Shown here piece by piece: positions 47,766-60,500 of a DNA stretch of 64,000 nt. Within the stretch, counting starts at the first letter, position 1, and the number at the start of each line of letters is the position of its first letter. Origin of the DNA: Achatina immaculata (Eukaryota > Mollusca > Gastropoda > Stylommatophora > Achatinidae); NCBI GenBank assembly GCA_009760885.1, contig CM019696.1:44539358-44603357 (forward strand), written 5' to 3'. The position numbers and the translations under genes are program-made. The notes beneath the pieces were generated by a model. That model did no database searches. It saw only the letters and a list, made by a program, of their open reading frames with translations, and was not told the origin of the DNA.

Positions 47766-47944
47766 GAGGCTTCATCTATTGTAATGTTTGAGAAACCTCG
47801 ACGTGTGATGTATCAAGGTGTGATGTGATGATTAAAGAACATCTTCTAAAGTACTAGGATAGTAGAGAACTCTAATGTATTCATACAACAAGAAATATAG
47901 GATATGCGCAGAATACAATAATAAAGACACTTACACTTCATTGT

Positions 47945-48091
47945 TATACACACATGCATGCATACATACATACATACATACATACATACATACATACATA
48001 CATACATACATACATACATACATACTACATACATACATACATACATACATACATACATACATACATACATACATACATACATACATACATG

Positions 48092-48125
<34 letters not shown>

Positions 48126-48236
48126 TACATACATACATACATGCATACATACATACATGCAAGCATACACACATAAATACATACATACATACATACATAC
48201 ACGCATACATACATACAACACATACATACATACATA
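47945..48236. repeat. (CATA)n microsatellite, second locus
   Basis: About 70 catacata units with rare substitutions and a short (TA) patch near 48118-48127. Confidence 0.98.
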
Positions 48237-48249
48237 GCTATTCCAGACT

Positions 48250-49140
48250 CAGTCAGTCATTTTCATGTCCCTTGCGGAACTTTGTCTCCCTAACAGCATT
48301 CCTGTAGGCCTCTCGGTTGTGAGCAAGATGGCCTGCTACTTATGTATCAATTTGCAGATCATCAACGATGTCTTGCAGCCATCTTCGCCTTGGTCTTCCT
48401 CCCTTTCTTTTCCCCATTATGCACCCTCACAAGACGGTCTTCTCCAAATTCTCATAACGTGTGTGTCCAAAATATTTAAGTTTTCTCTGTCTAATCCCCT
48501 TTACTAGCCAGCCTTCTTCAATATTTAGTTCCTATAGTATGGATATATCTCCTTCTATTTGTGCCCATGATATCTGAAGAACTCTTCTGTAGCATTTGCA
48601 TTCAAAGCCATTTATGTGTTTCTTGGCAATTTTGTTAAGTGTTCAGGTCTCACAGGCATATATTGCGATGGGAAAGATGCATGTCCTTAAAAATATTATT
48701 TTTTGTAGTTCTGTCTGTTACTCTCCACAGCTTATTTAATTGTTTTACTTTCTGAAGAGCGATAGATGTCCTCCTTTTAATTTCCCTCATTGTATCTCCA
48801 TTATTAGTTAGTAGTGATCCAAGATATTCAAAACTCTCCACCTCTTATAATTTTTCGTCAATGATATAAATTTCAGCTGCCTTATTTGTTTTGTCAGTTG
48901 TCATCAATTTAGTTTTCTTCGCATTAAGATAGAAGTTTTGCTCTTCTCCAATCTTACGGACTGACATAATTAGTTTTTCCTTTCCTTTTCTTGTTGTGGG
49001 CAGTAATACTGTGTCATCAGCTTATCTAATCTCTGGTATTTCATAACCTCCAATTGTTATGGCATCGTAGTATTGTCTATATCCTCTCTAATATTCCTTA
49101 TTATATTTTCAGTATACAAGTTAAATAAGTAAGGCAAGCA
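48250..49140 (-). mobile_element. LINE A fragment, about 0.9 kb
   Basis: Minus-strand reading gives ESFEYLGSLLTNNGDTMREI, KRRTSIALQKVKQLNKLW and HLSHRNICL, with a damaged YADD region near 49010-49025 and the LINE A 3' end (plus: catgtcccttgcggaacttt). It adjoins the (CATA)n tract. Confidence 0.9.
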
Positions 49141-49215
49141 AGTGTTTTGCTTGAATGAATCTGAGCAAGTGTTTTGCTTGAATGAATCTGCCCAAGTGTT
49201 TTGCTTGAATCTATC
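49141..49215 (+). repeat. 27-bp tandem repeat, 3 copies
   Basis: The unit is caagtgttttgcttgaatga plus atctgag. Confidence 0.85.
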
Positions 49216-49628
49216 TCAACCAGGTCGTCAGCTTCGTATCGACAATCAAAGTTCAGTTCTGCGTGTTATTGTTTTAATTTCTAATCATTATAAAAAGTAA
49301 CACATAACTGCACTACCTGTTTTGCTGAATAGATCCTCTAGCGCATGTCGGGCCGAGTATTAAGACAAGAAAGCTGAGCACCAAGACCAGAAATAAAAAA
49401 AAGGTAGCAACCAGGTTGGAATGTAAAGTAGTTTAAGAAAGCTGAATTGACTGTTAATTCTTGGGAAGACAAAGTCGAGACAGTTGTTTGTATCCGTACT
49501 TCGTAATTCTGTGGTATAGAAATACGAAACCACTAACAGGTAACATCCTTACGACACGTAGATGCTACAGGACATTAAATGAACGTTTATCTTTAATATT
49601 CCTTATAAGACCATTTTCTGTGTTGTAG
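49216..49628 (+). other. Heparanase-like gene upstream region
   Basis: No TATA box or clear promoter motif is seen. An acceptor-like sequence ends at 49628. Confidence 0.35.
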
Positions 49629-49655
49629 ACGATCCAGCTTGGGAAGGTGTCCCAC

Positions 49656-49834
49656 ATGACCATGATGCTTGTATACTGCCTGTGCATGCTGGTCTGGTCC
49701 ACGAGCCAAGTATCGGCCATTTACCTGGTCAGTGTTAATACCACGGAAAGTGGCAACTCTGTGGACGAGTCGTTTCTGAGCGTCACCATTGATATCGACA
49801 CGGTACAGAATAACTGGTATGGGTTTAACTTCAG
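49656..49834 (+). CDS. Heparanase-like exon 1: signal peptide and start of mature chain
   Basis: The ATG at 49656 opens MTMMLVYCLCMLVWSTSQVS followed by A, a typical signal peptide with likely cleavage after SQVSA. Other ATGs at 49662 and 49665 are in frame. NTT is an N-glycosylation sequon. ESFLSVTID is the conserved heparanase start of the catalytic chain. The donor gtaatt follows at 49835 in phase 2. Upstream, ttttctgtgttgtag ending at 49628 looks like an acceptor, so a non-coding 5' exon may precede this one. Confidence 0.88.
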
Positions 49835-51335
49835 GTAATTATATGTCCGTTTGTACTGAAATAGTAGACCTTTATCTCCAACTCTTGAAAGGCTTGAGAG
49901 GAAAGATAACTGTGCTGGGGGAGGGGAGAGAGAGAGAGAGAATGGTGCTGTAAATAAAAGTATAAAGAAATACTGCACCCAAAGATCCTGCCTCACTGTT
50001 TTGCTGTTCTCCTACTTTACCTAACCATTTGAGCACAGGTCGAGGTTTCTCAGTTGTCGTGAAAGGATCAAATCCTCATTGTTGCAAACATCTATGAAAG
50101 GATCAAACCCGCAATGTTACTAATATCTAGGAATGGATCAAACCCCCATTGTTGTAAATTTCTAGGAAAGTATCAAACTCCAAATGTTGTAACTTCGTAG
50201 GAAAAGATCAAACTTCAGGTATTGTAAATATCTAGGAAACTGTCAAAACCCAACTGTTTTAATTATCTAGCAAAGTATCAAACCGCCATTTTTGTAACTG
50301 TGCCAGGTGTAGCCAGTGCTAGATCTACAATTGGGGACAAGTTAGGGAAGGGACAGCACGAAAAACCCAGCTGCAGCCCACAAATCCATGGCCTATGTAC
50401 TACCATACGGGGTGGCCAGGCTCAAAATCAATCTAACCGACAAACCAGGATTTTCCCCTCAGAGGATACTGTATGCCAATTATGCAGCATATTACATGCA
50501 TTTATATCAAATACATGACATGCAATGCACATTACCAAATCAAGCAATTAAATCAATCAATCTATTTATTATCCATACCACATACCCATATTAACGTCAC
50601 CAAGACATAGCATGCACAGTACATCAACATATGTCATCATGAGTGAAAACAAGTGTGACATCAATATAAAGTATCAATATAAATCATATGGACCTAATCT
50701 GGCCTGGGCTCTCCTGGCCCTTATAAGCATATACACACATTCATTTAAATTGTGCAAATGCACTTATTAACATTGCAGGTACTGCTGCTCTTATGAAACT
50801 CGCATCTCCCCATACTACACATAATCTCCGTTGTGCTAATGCACTGAATATCATAACATATTTCCTTTGTGCTAACGTATTGAATCATCAAAATATCTCC
50901 CCGCTTGGCCAACGCAGTGAATCATCCACATATCTCTCCACTGTGCTAACGCACTGAACTATCACACATCTCTCCCCCCTGTGCCAATGTACTGAATCAT
51001 CCACATATCTCCCCCCCCCCCCCCCCGTGTCAATGCCCTGAAATATCACACATATCTCTATTCCCCTCTCCATGAATTACCATGTGGTAATGCACATCAC
51101 TGATGATGCAGCTGGCTGCTGCCAGGTTAGGTATCTCCTGATACCTTGACATAGTATTATCCATGCAAATTAAACATGATAGACCTTGAATTATGTGCCC
51201 ATCGTATATATATATATATAATTCATTCATTCATTCATTCATTTACATGTCCCTTGCGGAACTGTGCCTCCCAAACAGCATTCCTGTAGCCCTGTCTCGG
51301 TTGTGAGCAAGATGGCCTGCTGCTGGTGCACCCAT

Positions 51336-51385
<50 letters not shown>

Positions 51386-51527
51386 CAGGAATCAGATAAT
51401 CTCCATATAAGACCAGAAATGACATAATTCACAGCATGTTATGATTTCACATTACATTATCAACACTATGAGGTCGGCTGGGCATAAGTATAAGCACAGA
51501 CGAAACGAATTCAGCCCGCCATGTCTC

Positions 51528-51570
<43 letters not shown>

Positions 51571-54500
51571 CGTTTGCCTTGTATATATATGTCTTCATAG
51601 GCCCTGGCACTGCCTCTTTATCACGTGGACGAGTACACCTCGGTCAAGGTTGTACGCCCCTTGACCCACGTGCGGATCGTCCATATCCTCCCTCACCTTG
51701 ACAAAATTCTTTGTATCTTGACAAAATTCTGTTATCTTGTCACAGATTTTCAAGTTTATATCCTAACATGACAATTTGGCGTATTTCTGTGCTTGTAGCC
51801 GCTGATAGTGCGCGAGTGTCCGCCATCTTCTGCTTCCTTGTTTTCCTCATGAGATCTCCTGCTTGTCTTAATCTCCTCTGCCTTGCTGCTGCTGTGTTTG
51901 TGACGCTTTATTCTCGTTGTTCTTTACCTGATGGTGATTTTTTTTTTTGCCTTGTCTTCATTTTCTTTTCTGTCTCAGGATTGTCGTTTGTTAACTCACT
52001 TTCCTTGTCCTGTATATTTCGCCGTTGATCCCGAGATTGTTAGTGTCTGCTTCAGAAAATTCGCGATTGGTATCAGTGTCCGAGTGTCTGGCGAGTGTTC
52101 AGGTTCACTGCATCTCGGCCTTGTGGCTTGTCAGATTCTCATAGTGGAAAACTCTGCAGGCCAGTCAATATATGATTTTCTGATATCCGTTATGTGAATC
52201 TTGTACACCTTTCCTATAAACTGTTTTTTTTAAAAATGTAATATGTCAGGAGTGATAACTTTCTAATGATAAGAAATCCGTGTCTCAATTTGTCATCGTT
52301 CTTTGACATTACTTTGTGGTTGAAAAAAAAAAAGTACCAGGTCTCCGACATGTACCTCTTTCACATTTTCCTTTTCGTCATTCTTGATCTTTCTTTTCTC
52401 TTTCATGTTGTTCATGTGTTTTACAATGCGCATGAATGCCTTATGTTGCATGAGAAATGTATGTTCGAATGTTTCCTGAGAAGTGTATGTTCGAATGTTG
52501 CCTGAGAAGTGTATGTTCGAATGTTACCTGAGAAGTGTATGTTCGAATGTTGCCTGAGAAGTGTATGTTCGAATGTTACCTGAGAAGTGTATGTTCGAAT
52601 GTTACCTGAGAAGTGTATGTTCGAATGTTACCTGAGAAGTGTATGTTCGAATGTTGCCTGAGAAGTGTATGTTCGAATGTTACCTGAGAAGTGTATGTTC
52701 GAATGTTACATGAGAAGTGTATGTTCGAATGTTACCTGAGAAGTGTATGTTCGAATGTTGCCTGAGAAGTGTATGTTCGAATGTTGCCTGAGAAGTGTAT
52801 GTTCGAATGTTGCCTGAGAAGTGTATGTTCGAATGTTACCTGAGAAGTGTATGTTCGAATGTTACCTGAGAAGTGTATGTTCGAATGTTGCCTGAGAAGT
52901 GTATGTTCGAATGTTACCTGAGAAGTGTATGTTTGATCTTCATTATAGTATAGTCTGTGAGATATTGACAGGGCATCACTTGGCAGGCTGGGATGTCTAC
53001 CATACATCACGAAAAATGGCGCATGGCCAGTCCGCCTTGATGTATTCATCTTCATGGCTCCAACCGCAGACGATAGGTACCTGTCCCAGCTCGTCAAATC
53101 CTTGTTCACTAACTTTGATAGGTACCTGTCCCAGCTCGTCAAATCCTTGTTCACTAACTTTGATAGGTACCTGTCCCAGCTCGTCCAATCCTTGTTCACT
53201 AACTTTGATAGGTACCTGTCCCAGCTCGTCAAATCCTTGTTCACTAACTTTGATAGAATATCGTTCAATGTTCTAAGCTGTCTCACATTCCACCCGTCTG
53301 CCTGCCGATGGTGAGGAGCAGTCTTGATGTGCTGGATGTGCTATCTTTCCATCACCTCCTGGAATTGTTTTCCGCAAAACTTCTAACCATTATCTGTGAC
53401 AGTCGACAGTGGGACATCGTGTCTGTGATGAACTGCCCCACCGGCAGACCAGCCACAGTCACACTCTTGATATCCGGGTTTGCAAAACCTTCCGCCCACC
53501 CCGAGTATTCATGCATGAAATGCAGCGTGTACTTCATCCCGTGTACTTCATCCCGTGTACTTCATCCCGTTTTCTGTTGGTGGGTATGGCCCCGAGTAGT
53601 CGATGTTCACCTTTTGCATACAGCTGGGGGGCGGGGGCGGCATATCTGCTATTTGCATCGGAGTTTTGTATTTTCTTAAATTTCTTGTTTTGCACGCCAG
53701 ACACTTATCTATGTATCCAGCTACCTCAGCCGCCATTTTCTGCCAGTGTATTTCTTACGTATGACTTGTATTACCTTTTCTGCACCTAGATGGCTGTCCA
53801 TATCGTGATATTGCTGGATAATTGATTTTGTCCATTGCTTCGGTATATATGGTACTTCTTGCATGTCTTGCTGTTTCACCATTAATACACCGTCTCTGAC
53901 TGAAAACTTGTCCACCTCTGATGGCGGTAGACTCTTTTCTAGCACTTCACGTTTCAGTTTCTGCACTTCCGGATCTTTGTCTTGCTCTTGTCCCGGGTCT
54001 AACTCGAGCTTGGATGTTCTGACATCTCAGGTAATGTCTTGGACAGGTTCCTGTGCTGTGGGAAGGCAACCCTTCGTTTAAAAAGAATTGACGAAGAATC
54101 GATGATGTTTACCTGTAACATGCTGTCACTTAGATGTGTTTGGGACTCTTCTGGTTCTGGTTGAACGGACCCCGCACCTAATACCGGTCTCGACAACAAA
54201 TCTGCCACATTCTGAGAGCCGGGCATGTGTTTGATCTCAGCAACATATGACTGGATGAAAGGTGCGCAGTTTTCAATCTTCCTGTTTTTATGACATGACT
54301 GTAACAGATTTATGAGTCCCTACTGTCAGTTCTTATAGTTAAGTTTTAATGTAATACATAATTGTGCAACTTCTGCAGTGCATATACTACAGCACAACAC
54401 TCGTTTTCGTTAATATGCCCGGTGTTCCTGTGATCTGATGATTCTGTGTGAAGGGAAATAGATGGGTCTTAGGCGTTCTCCGTCCGCTGGTGATGTCTGA

Positions 54501-57500
54501 GATTTATAGTTTTCGTCCTGCATGAGGACAGCTCCTATTGTCTTTTCTGACACATCACAGCAGAGAATCATAGGTTTATTTACATCTGGGTATACCAGAA
54601 CGGTCAGTGATAACAGGTCGTTCCTCAGGTTCTGAGGTTTCACACTCCCTAGACCACACAAATCTCGCTTGCTTCCGTGTTAATTCTATGAGCGGGTCTG
54701 CCTTTAATGAAAAATTCTTGATGAACCTCCTGTAATAAGATACTTTGTCAATGATGCTTCTCACTTGTCTCATTGTTTTGGGGGTTCAATTTTTTTAATG
54801 ACCTTGATTTTTCTCATAATTTGGCGCAATTCCTCTTTGACTGATCGCATGTCCCAGGTATTTTGGACACATTAAACGTCATGATAATTTAGAGAAGACC
54901 GCATTGGAAGGATACATAATGGGAAAAAGAAAAAGAGGAAGACCAAGACGAAGATGGCTGCAAGACATCGTTGACGATCTGGAAATGGATGCAACAGCAG
55001 CAGGACATCTTGCTCACAACCGAGAGGCCTACAGGAGTGCTGTTTGGGAGGCAAAGTTCCGCAAGGGACATGCAAATGAATGAATGAATGAATGTCCCAG
55101 GTAATCGATTTCTGCCTGTGCAAAGTTGCACTTTGATATTTTGAGCTTCAGTTTACGCCCTCTCAATCTCTCGAACACTGGACATGCATGAGGTATTTTG
55201 CAAGTATACCAGAATATCATATACGTACGCTAGGGCGAAGTGGTTTAGGCCCTGTGGAACTTGATCCATTAGGGCCACAAAGGCAGTCGGAACATTAGAC
55301 AGACAGAAATCAAGGCGACGAAACTGATATTTTCCTAAGTTTAATGAGAAACTTGCTTTTACTCTCGAATCCTCGCTTATGGGAATGCACCAACACCCCG
55401 ACCTTGTATCTAGGGTCGTGAAGTACTTGGCTCCATATAGGAGTGAGAATATCTCCTCGACATTTGGCATTCTGTAAGCAATGGATGTCGTGATCCTGTT
55501 GAGATTTCGGAAATCAGAGCAGAATCTGTGCGATCCGTCTTTCTTTCTAATTATCACAGTTGGTGAATTCCACCTCGAAAATGGAGCCTTCTCAATGATG
55601 TTCGCTTCCAGCATCTCAGCTATAGCCTTTTCAATGATGTTCGCTTCCAGCATCTCAGCTATAACCGTCTCAATGATGTTCGCTTCCAGCATCTCAGCTA
55701 TAGCCTTCTCAATGATGTTCGCTTCCAGCATCTCAGCTATAGCCTTTTCAATGGCTTCTCTGTATTTTAGGGCCGTGGGATAGGGCCTTGTATATGCTGG
55801 AGGTTGGTGGCCTGTATCTATGTCAAGTGTAGTAGTTTCATTTCTGCCCAGTTCCAAATCTGACAAGGCAAATACGTCATGATTGTCGCGATTAGCTTTT
55901 CCACCTCCGACATATGTCTGTCTTCTACCTGAGGCTGAGAAAGTACTTCCATGATTCAATGACTAGTTCTCGGTGGGGCCTTGCTGATGTCCGTAGCTCT
56001 TTCTGTGGTCATGTATGCTCTCCCGCAGTCCTCATCCTGTGCTATAATTTCGCGTTTATGAATTTTGATATGCTTGTTGGTGTTATTCAACAATGTGACT
56101 GGCCTACGTCCTGTGAAGTCTGGACCTACCACGAACTCCACGCACACGTAGCAACGTATCCACGAACTCCACGCACACGTAGCAACGTATCCACGAACTC
56201 CAAGCACACGTAGCAACGTATCCACGAACTCCACGCACAAGTAGCAACGTATCCACGAACTTCACGCACAAGTAGCAACGTATCCACGAACTCCACACAC
56301 ACGTAGCAACGTATCCACGAACTCCACGCACAGGTAGCAACGTATCCACGAACTCCACACACACGTAGCAACGTATCCACGAACTCCACGCACGGCTCCT
56401 CTGCCAGGGGACCCTGAGAATGTTTCGAGATCGCCATGTCCTTATCATGTACCCCTAGATGTCTACGTTGTTGCTTTAGCTGGAAGAATGTTCGTGGTGC
56501 ATACTGTTTTAACCAAGAAGGAAAAGACTGACATTATCCATACTGTTTTAACAAAGAAGGAAAAGACTGACATTATCCATACTGTTTTAACCAAGAAGGA
56601 AAAGACTGACGTTATCCATACTGTTTTAATAAAGAAGGAAAAGACTGACATTATCCATACTGTTTTAACAAAGAAAGAAAAGACTGACATTATCCATACT
56701 GTTTTAACAATAATCCATACTGTTTTAACCAAGAAGGAAAACACTGACATTATCCATACTGCTTTAACAAAGAAGGAAACGACTGACATTATTCATACTG
56801 TTTTAACAAAGAAGGAAAAGAATCACATTATACATACTGTTTTAATAAAGAAGGAAAAGACTAACGTTATCCATACTGTTTTAACCAAGAAGGAAAAGAC
56901 TGACATTATCCATACTGTTTTAACCATAATCCATACTGTTTTAACCAAGAAGAAAAAGACTGACATTATCCATACTGTTTTAACAAATAAGGAAAAGACT
57001 GACATAATCCATACTGTTTTAACAAAGAAAGAAAAGACTGACATTATCCATACTGTTTTAACAAAGAGGGAAACGACTGATATTATCCATACTGTTTAAC
57101 AAAGAAGGAAAAGACTGACATTATCCATACTGTTTTAACCAAGAAGGAAAAGACTAACGTTATCCATAATGTTTTAACCAAGAAGGAAAAGACTGACATT
57201 ATCCATACTGTTTTAACCATAATCCACACAGCTTTAACCTGGAAGAAAAATACTGACATTGGCCATACTGTTTTAACCAAGAAGGAAAAGATTGACGTTA
57301 TCTATACTGTTTTAACAAAGAAGGAAAAGACTGACATTATCCATACTGTTATAACCATAATCCAAACTATTTTAACAAGGAATGAAAAGACTGATATTAT
57401 GCATACTGTTTTAACACTAATCCATACTATTTTAACAAAGAAGGAAAAGACTGACATTATTCGTACTGATTTAACCATAATAACTACTGTTTTAACAAAG

Positions 57501-60500
57501 AAGGAAAAGACTGACATTATCCATACTGTTTTAACAATAATCCATACTGTTTTAACACAGAATGAAAAGACTGACGTTATCCATACTGTTTTAACCATAA
57601 TCCATACTGTTTTAACCAAGAAGGAAAAGACTGATGTTATCCATACTGTTATAACCATAGTCCGTACTGTTCTAACGAAGAAGGAAAAGACTGACATTAT
57701 CCATACTGTTTGAGCCAAGAAGGAAAAGACTGACATTATCCAAACTGTTTTACCCAAGAAGGAAAAGACTGACATTTTCCATACTGTTTTAACAAAAAAA
57801 AAAGAAAAGACTGACATTATCCATACTGTTTTAACAAAGAAGGAAAAGACTGATATTATCCATACTGTTTTAACAAAGAAGGAAAAGACTGACTTTATCC
57901 ATACTGTTTTGACAATAATCCATACTGTTTTAACCAATAAGGAAAAGACTGATGTTAATCATATTGTTTTAACCATAATCCATACTGTTTTAACAAAGAA
58001 GGAAAAAGACTGACATTATCCATACTGTTTTAGCAAAGAAGGAAAAGACTGACATTATCCATACTGTTTTGACAATAATCCATACTGTTTTAACCAATAA
58101 GGAAAAGACTGATGTTAATCATACTGTTTTAACCATAATCCATACTGTTTTAACAAAGAAGGAAAAAGACTGACATTATCAATACTGTTTTAGCAAAGAA
58201 GGAAAAGACTGACATTATCCATACTGTTTAAACTATAATCCATACTGTTTTAACAAAGAAGGAAAAGACTGGCATTATCCATACTGTTTTAACAAAGATG
58301 GAAAATACTGACATTATTAATACTGTTTTAACCATAATTCATAACGTTTTAACCAAGAAGGAAAAGACTGACATTATCCATACTGTTTTAACAAGGAAGG
58401 AAAAGACTGATGTTATCCATACTGTTTTGACAAAGAAGAAAAAGACTGACGTTATCCATACTGTTTTAACCATAATCCATACTGTTTTAACGAAGAAGGA
58501 AAAAGACTGACATTATCCATACTGTTTTAACAATAATCCATACTGTTTTAACCAGAAAGGAAAATATTGACATTATCCATACTGTTTTAACCATAATCCA
58601 TACTGTTTTAACCAAGAAGGAAAAGACTGACATTATCCATACTGTTTTAACCAAAGACAACATGAAAATATTCCTACTGTTTTAACCAAAGACAACATGA
58701 AAATATTCCTATTGTTTTAACCAAAGACAACATGAAAATATTCCTATTGTTTTAACCAAAGACAACATGAAAATATTCCTATTGTTTTAACCAAGAAGGA
58801 AACGTCGACGTATTATTTATTGTTTATACACATCTGGTTTTGTGTCTACGTATCTGATAATGTGTCTACATGTCTGATATTGTGTCTACATATCTTATTT
58901 TGTGTCTATGTGTCTGATATTGTGTATACATGTCTGATATTAATTCAAACTGTGCTGTAGTTTTATTTTAAAAATTCAACACCAATTTTGTCATTTACCC
59001 AAGAAAGATTGTCTGCAATGGAACTGTCTCTTTTTTTTTCTAGAGTAAATAGATCAGATCTGCTCCCTCTTTCTTTTAGAGTAAAGAGATCTGACCTGTT
59101 CATTCTTTTCTCTAGAGTAAAACGAGTAGACCTGTTCAATCTTTATCTAGAGTATAGAGAACAGACTTGTTCACTTTTCTACTAGTGTAAAACGAGTAGA
59201 CCTGTTCACTCTTTCTACTGTAGTAAAAAGAGCAGACCTGTTCAATCTTTCTTCTAGAGTATAGAGAACAGACTTGTTCACTTTTCTACTAGTGTAAAAC
59301 GAGTAGACCTGTTCAATCTTTCTTCTAGAGTAAAGAAATAAGACCTGTTCACTTTTATTATAGAGTAAATTGTTCAGACCTGTACACTCTTTCATCTAGA
59401 GTGAAAAGAACAGACCTGCTTACTATTTCTTCTAGAGTAAAGTGATCTGACCTGTTCACTCTTTCTTCTAGAGTTAAAAGATCAGATCTTTTCACTCTTT
59501 TTCCTAGAGTAAAGACATCAGAATTGTTCACTCTTTCTACTAGAGTAAAGAGACTAGACGTTCACTATTTCTTCTAGAGTAAAGTGATCAGATTTGTTCA
59601 CTCTTTCTTCTCTAGTAAAGAGACCAAATTTGTTTATTCTTTCTTCTAGAGTAAAGAGACCACACTTTGTCACGCTTTCTTCTAGAGTAAAAAAAAGATC
59701 AGACTTGTTTACTCTTTCTTCTAGAGTAAAGAGATCAGACTTGTTTATTCTTTCTTCTAGAGTAAAGAGATCAGACTTGTTTACTCTTTCTTCTAGAGTA
59801 AAGAGATCAGACTTGTTTATTCTTTCTTCTAGAGTAAAGAGATCAGACTTGTTCACTATTTCTTCTAGAGTAAAGAGACCAGACTTGCTTACTCTTTCTT
59901 CTAGAGTAAAGAGATCAGACTTGTTCATTCTTTCTTCTCTAGTAAAAAGACCAGACCTGTTCACTCTTTCTTCTCTAGTAAAGAGACCAGACCTGTTCAC
60001 TTTTCTACTAGTGTAAAACGAGTAGACCTGTTCAATCTTTCTTCTAGAGTAAAGAAATAAGACCTGTTCACTTTTATTATAGAGTAAATTGTTCAGACCT
60101 GTACACTCTTTCATCTAGAGTGAAAAGAACAGACCTGCTTACTATTTCTTCTAGAGTAAAGTGATCTGACCTGTTCACTCTTTCTTCTAGAGTTAAAAGA
60201 TCAGATCTTTTCACTCTTTTTCCTAGAGTAAAGACATCAGAATTGTTCACTCTTTCTACTAGAGTAAAGAGACTAGACGTTCACTATTTCTTCTAGAGTA
60301 AAGTGATCAGATTTGTTCACTCTTTCTTCTCTAGTAAAGAGACCAAATTTGTTTATTCTTTCTTCTAGAGTAAAGAGACCACACTTTGTCACGCTTTCTT
60401 CTAGAGTAAAAAAAAGATCAGACTTGTTTACTCTTTCTTCTAGAGTAAAGAGATCAGACTTGTTTATTCTTTCTTCTAGAGTAAAGAGATCAGACTTGTT

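Larger units (their letters stand above)
52936..56110 (-). mobile_element. Ty3/Gypsy-like retrotransposon pol, degenerate
   Basis: Read from high to low coordinates on the minus strand, the pol domains are in normal order. A linker (about 56100-55960) precedes reverse transcriptase (55959-55153: SRWNSPTVIIRKKDGSHRFC, TTLDTRSGCWCIPI, and YVYDILVY in place of YVDDILVY). RNase H follows (about 54770-54400: KVSYYRRFIKNFS, ILCCDVSEKTIGAVLMQDEN). Then come the H2C2 region (54000-53550: HDMDSHLGAEKVI, CLACKTRNLRKYK), the integrase core (NIDYSGPYPP onward) and the integrase C-terminal part (TGHAPFFVMYGRHPSLPSDA). Frameshifts, an altered YxDD box, internal tandem expansions and a nested LINE A fragment show it is dead. 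No LTRs were identified. Confidence 0.92.

Noticed and set aside
47945..48236. Cys-rich MYVC and HTYI repeat frames
   Set aside because: Translation of a (CATA)n microsatellite in all frames.
51711..52028. 105-residue plus-strand frame with hydrophobic segments
   Set aside because: T-rich intron sequence gives Leu/Phe/Ser runs that mimic membrane segments. There is no family similarity I can recognise.
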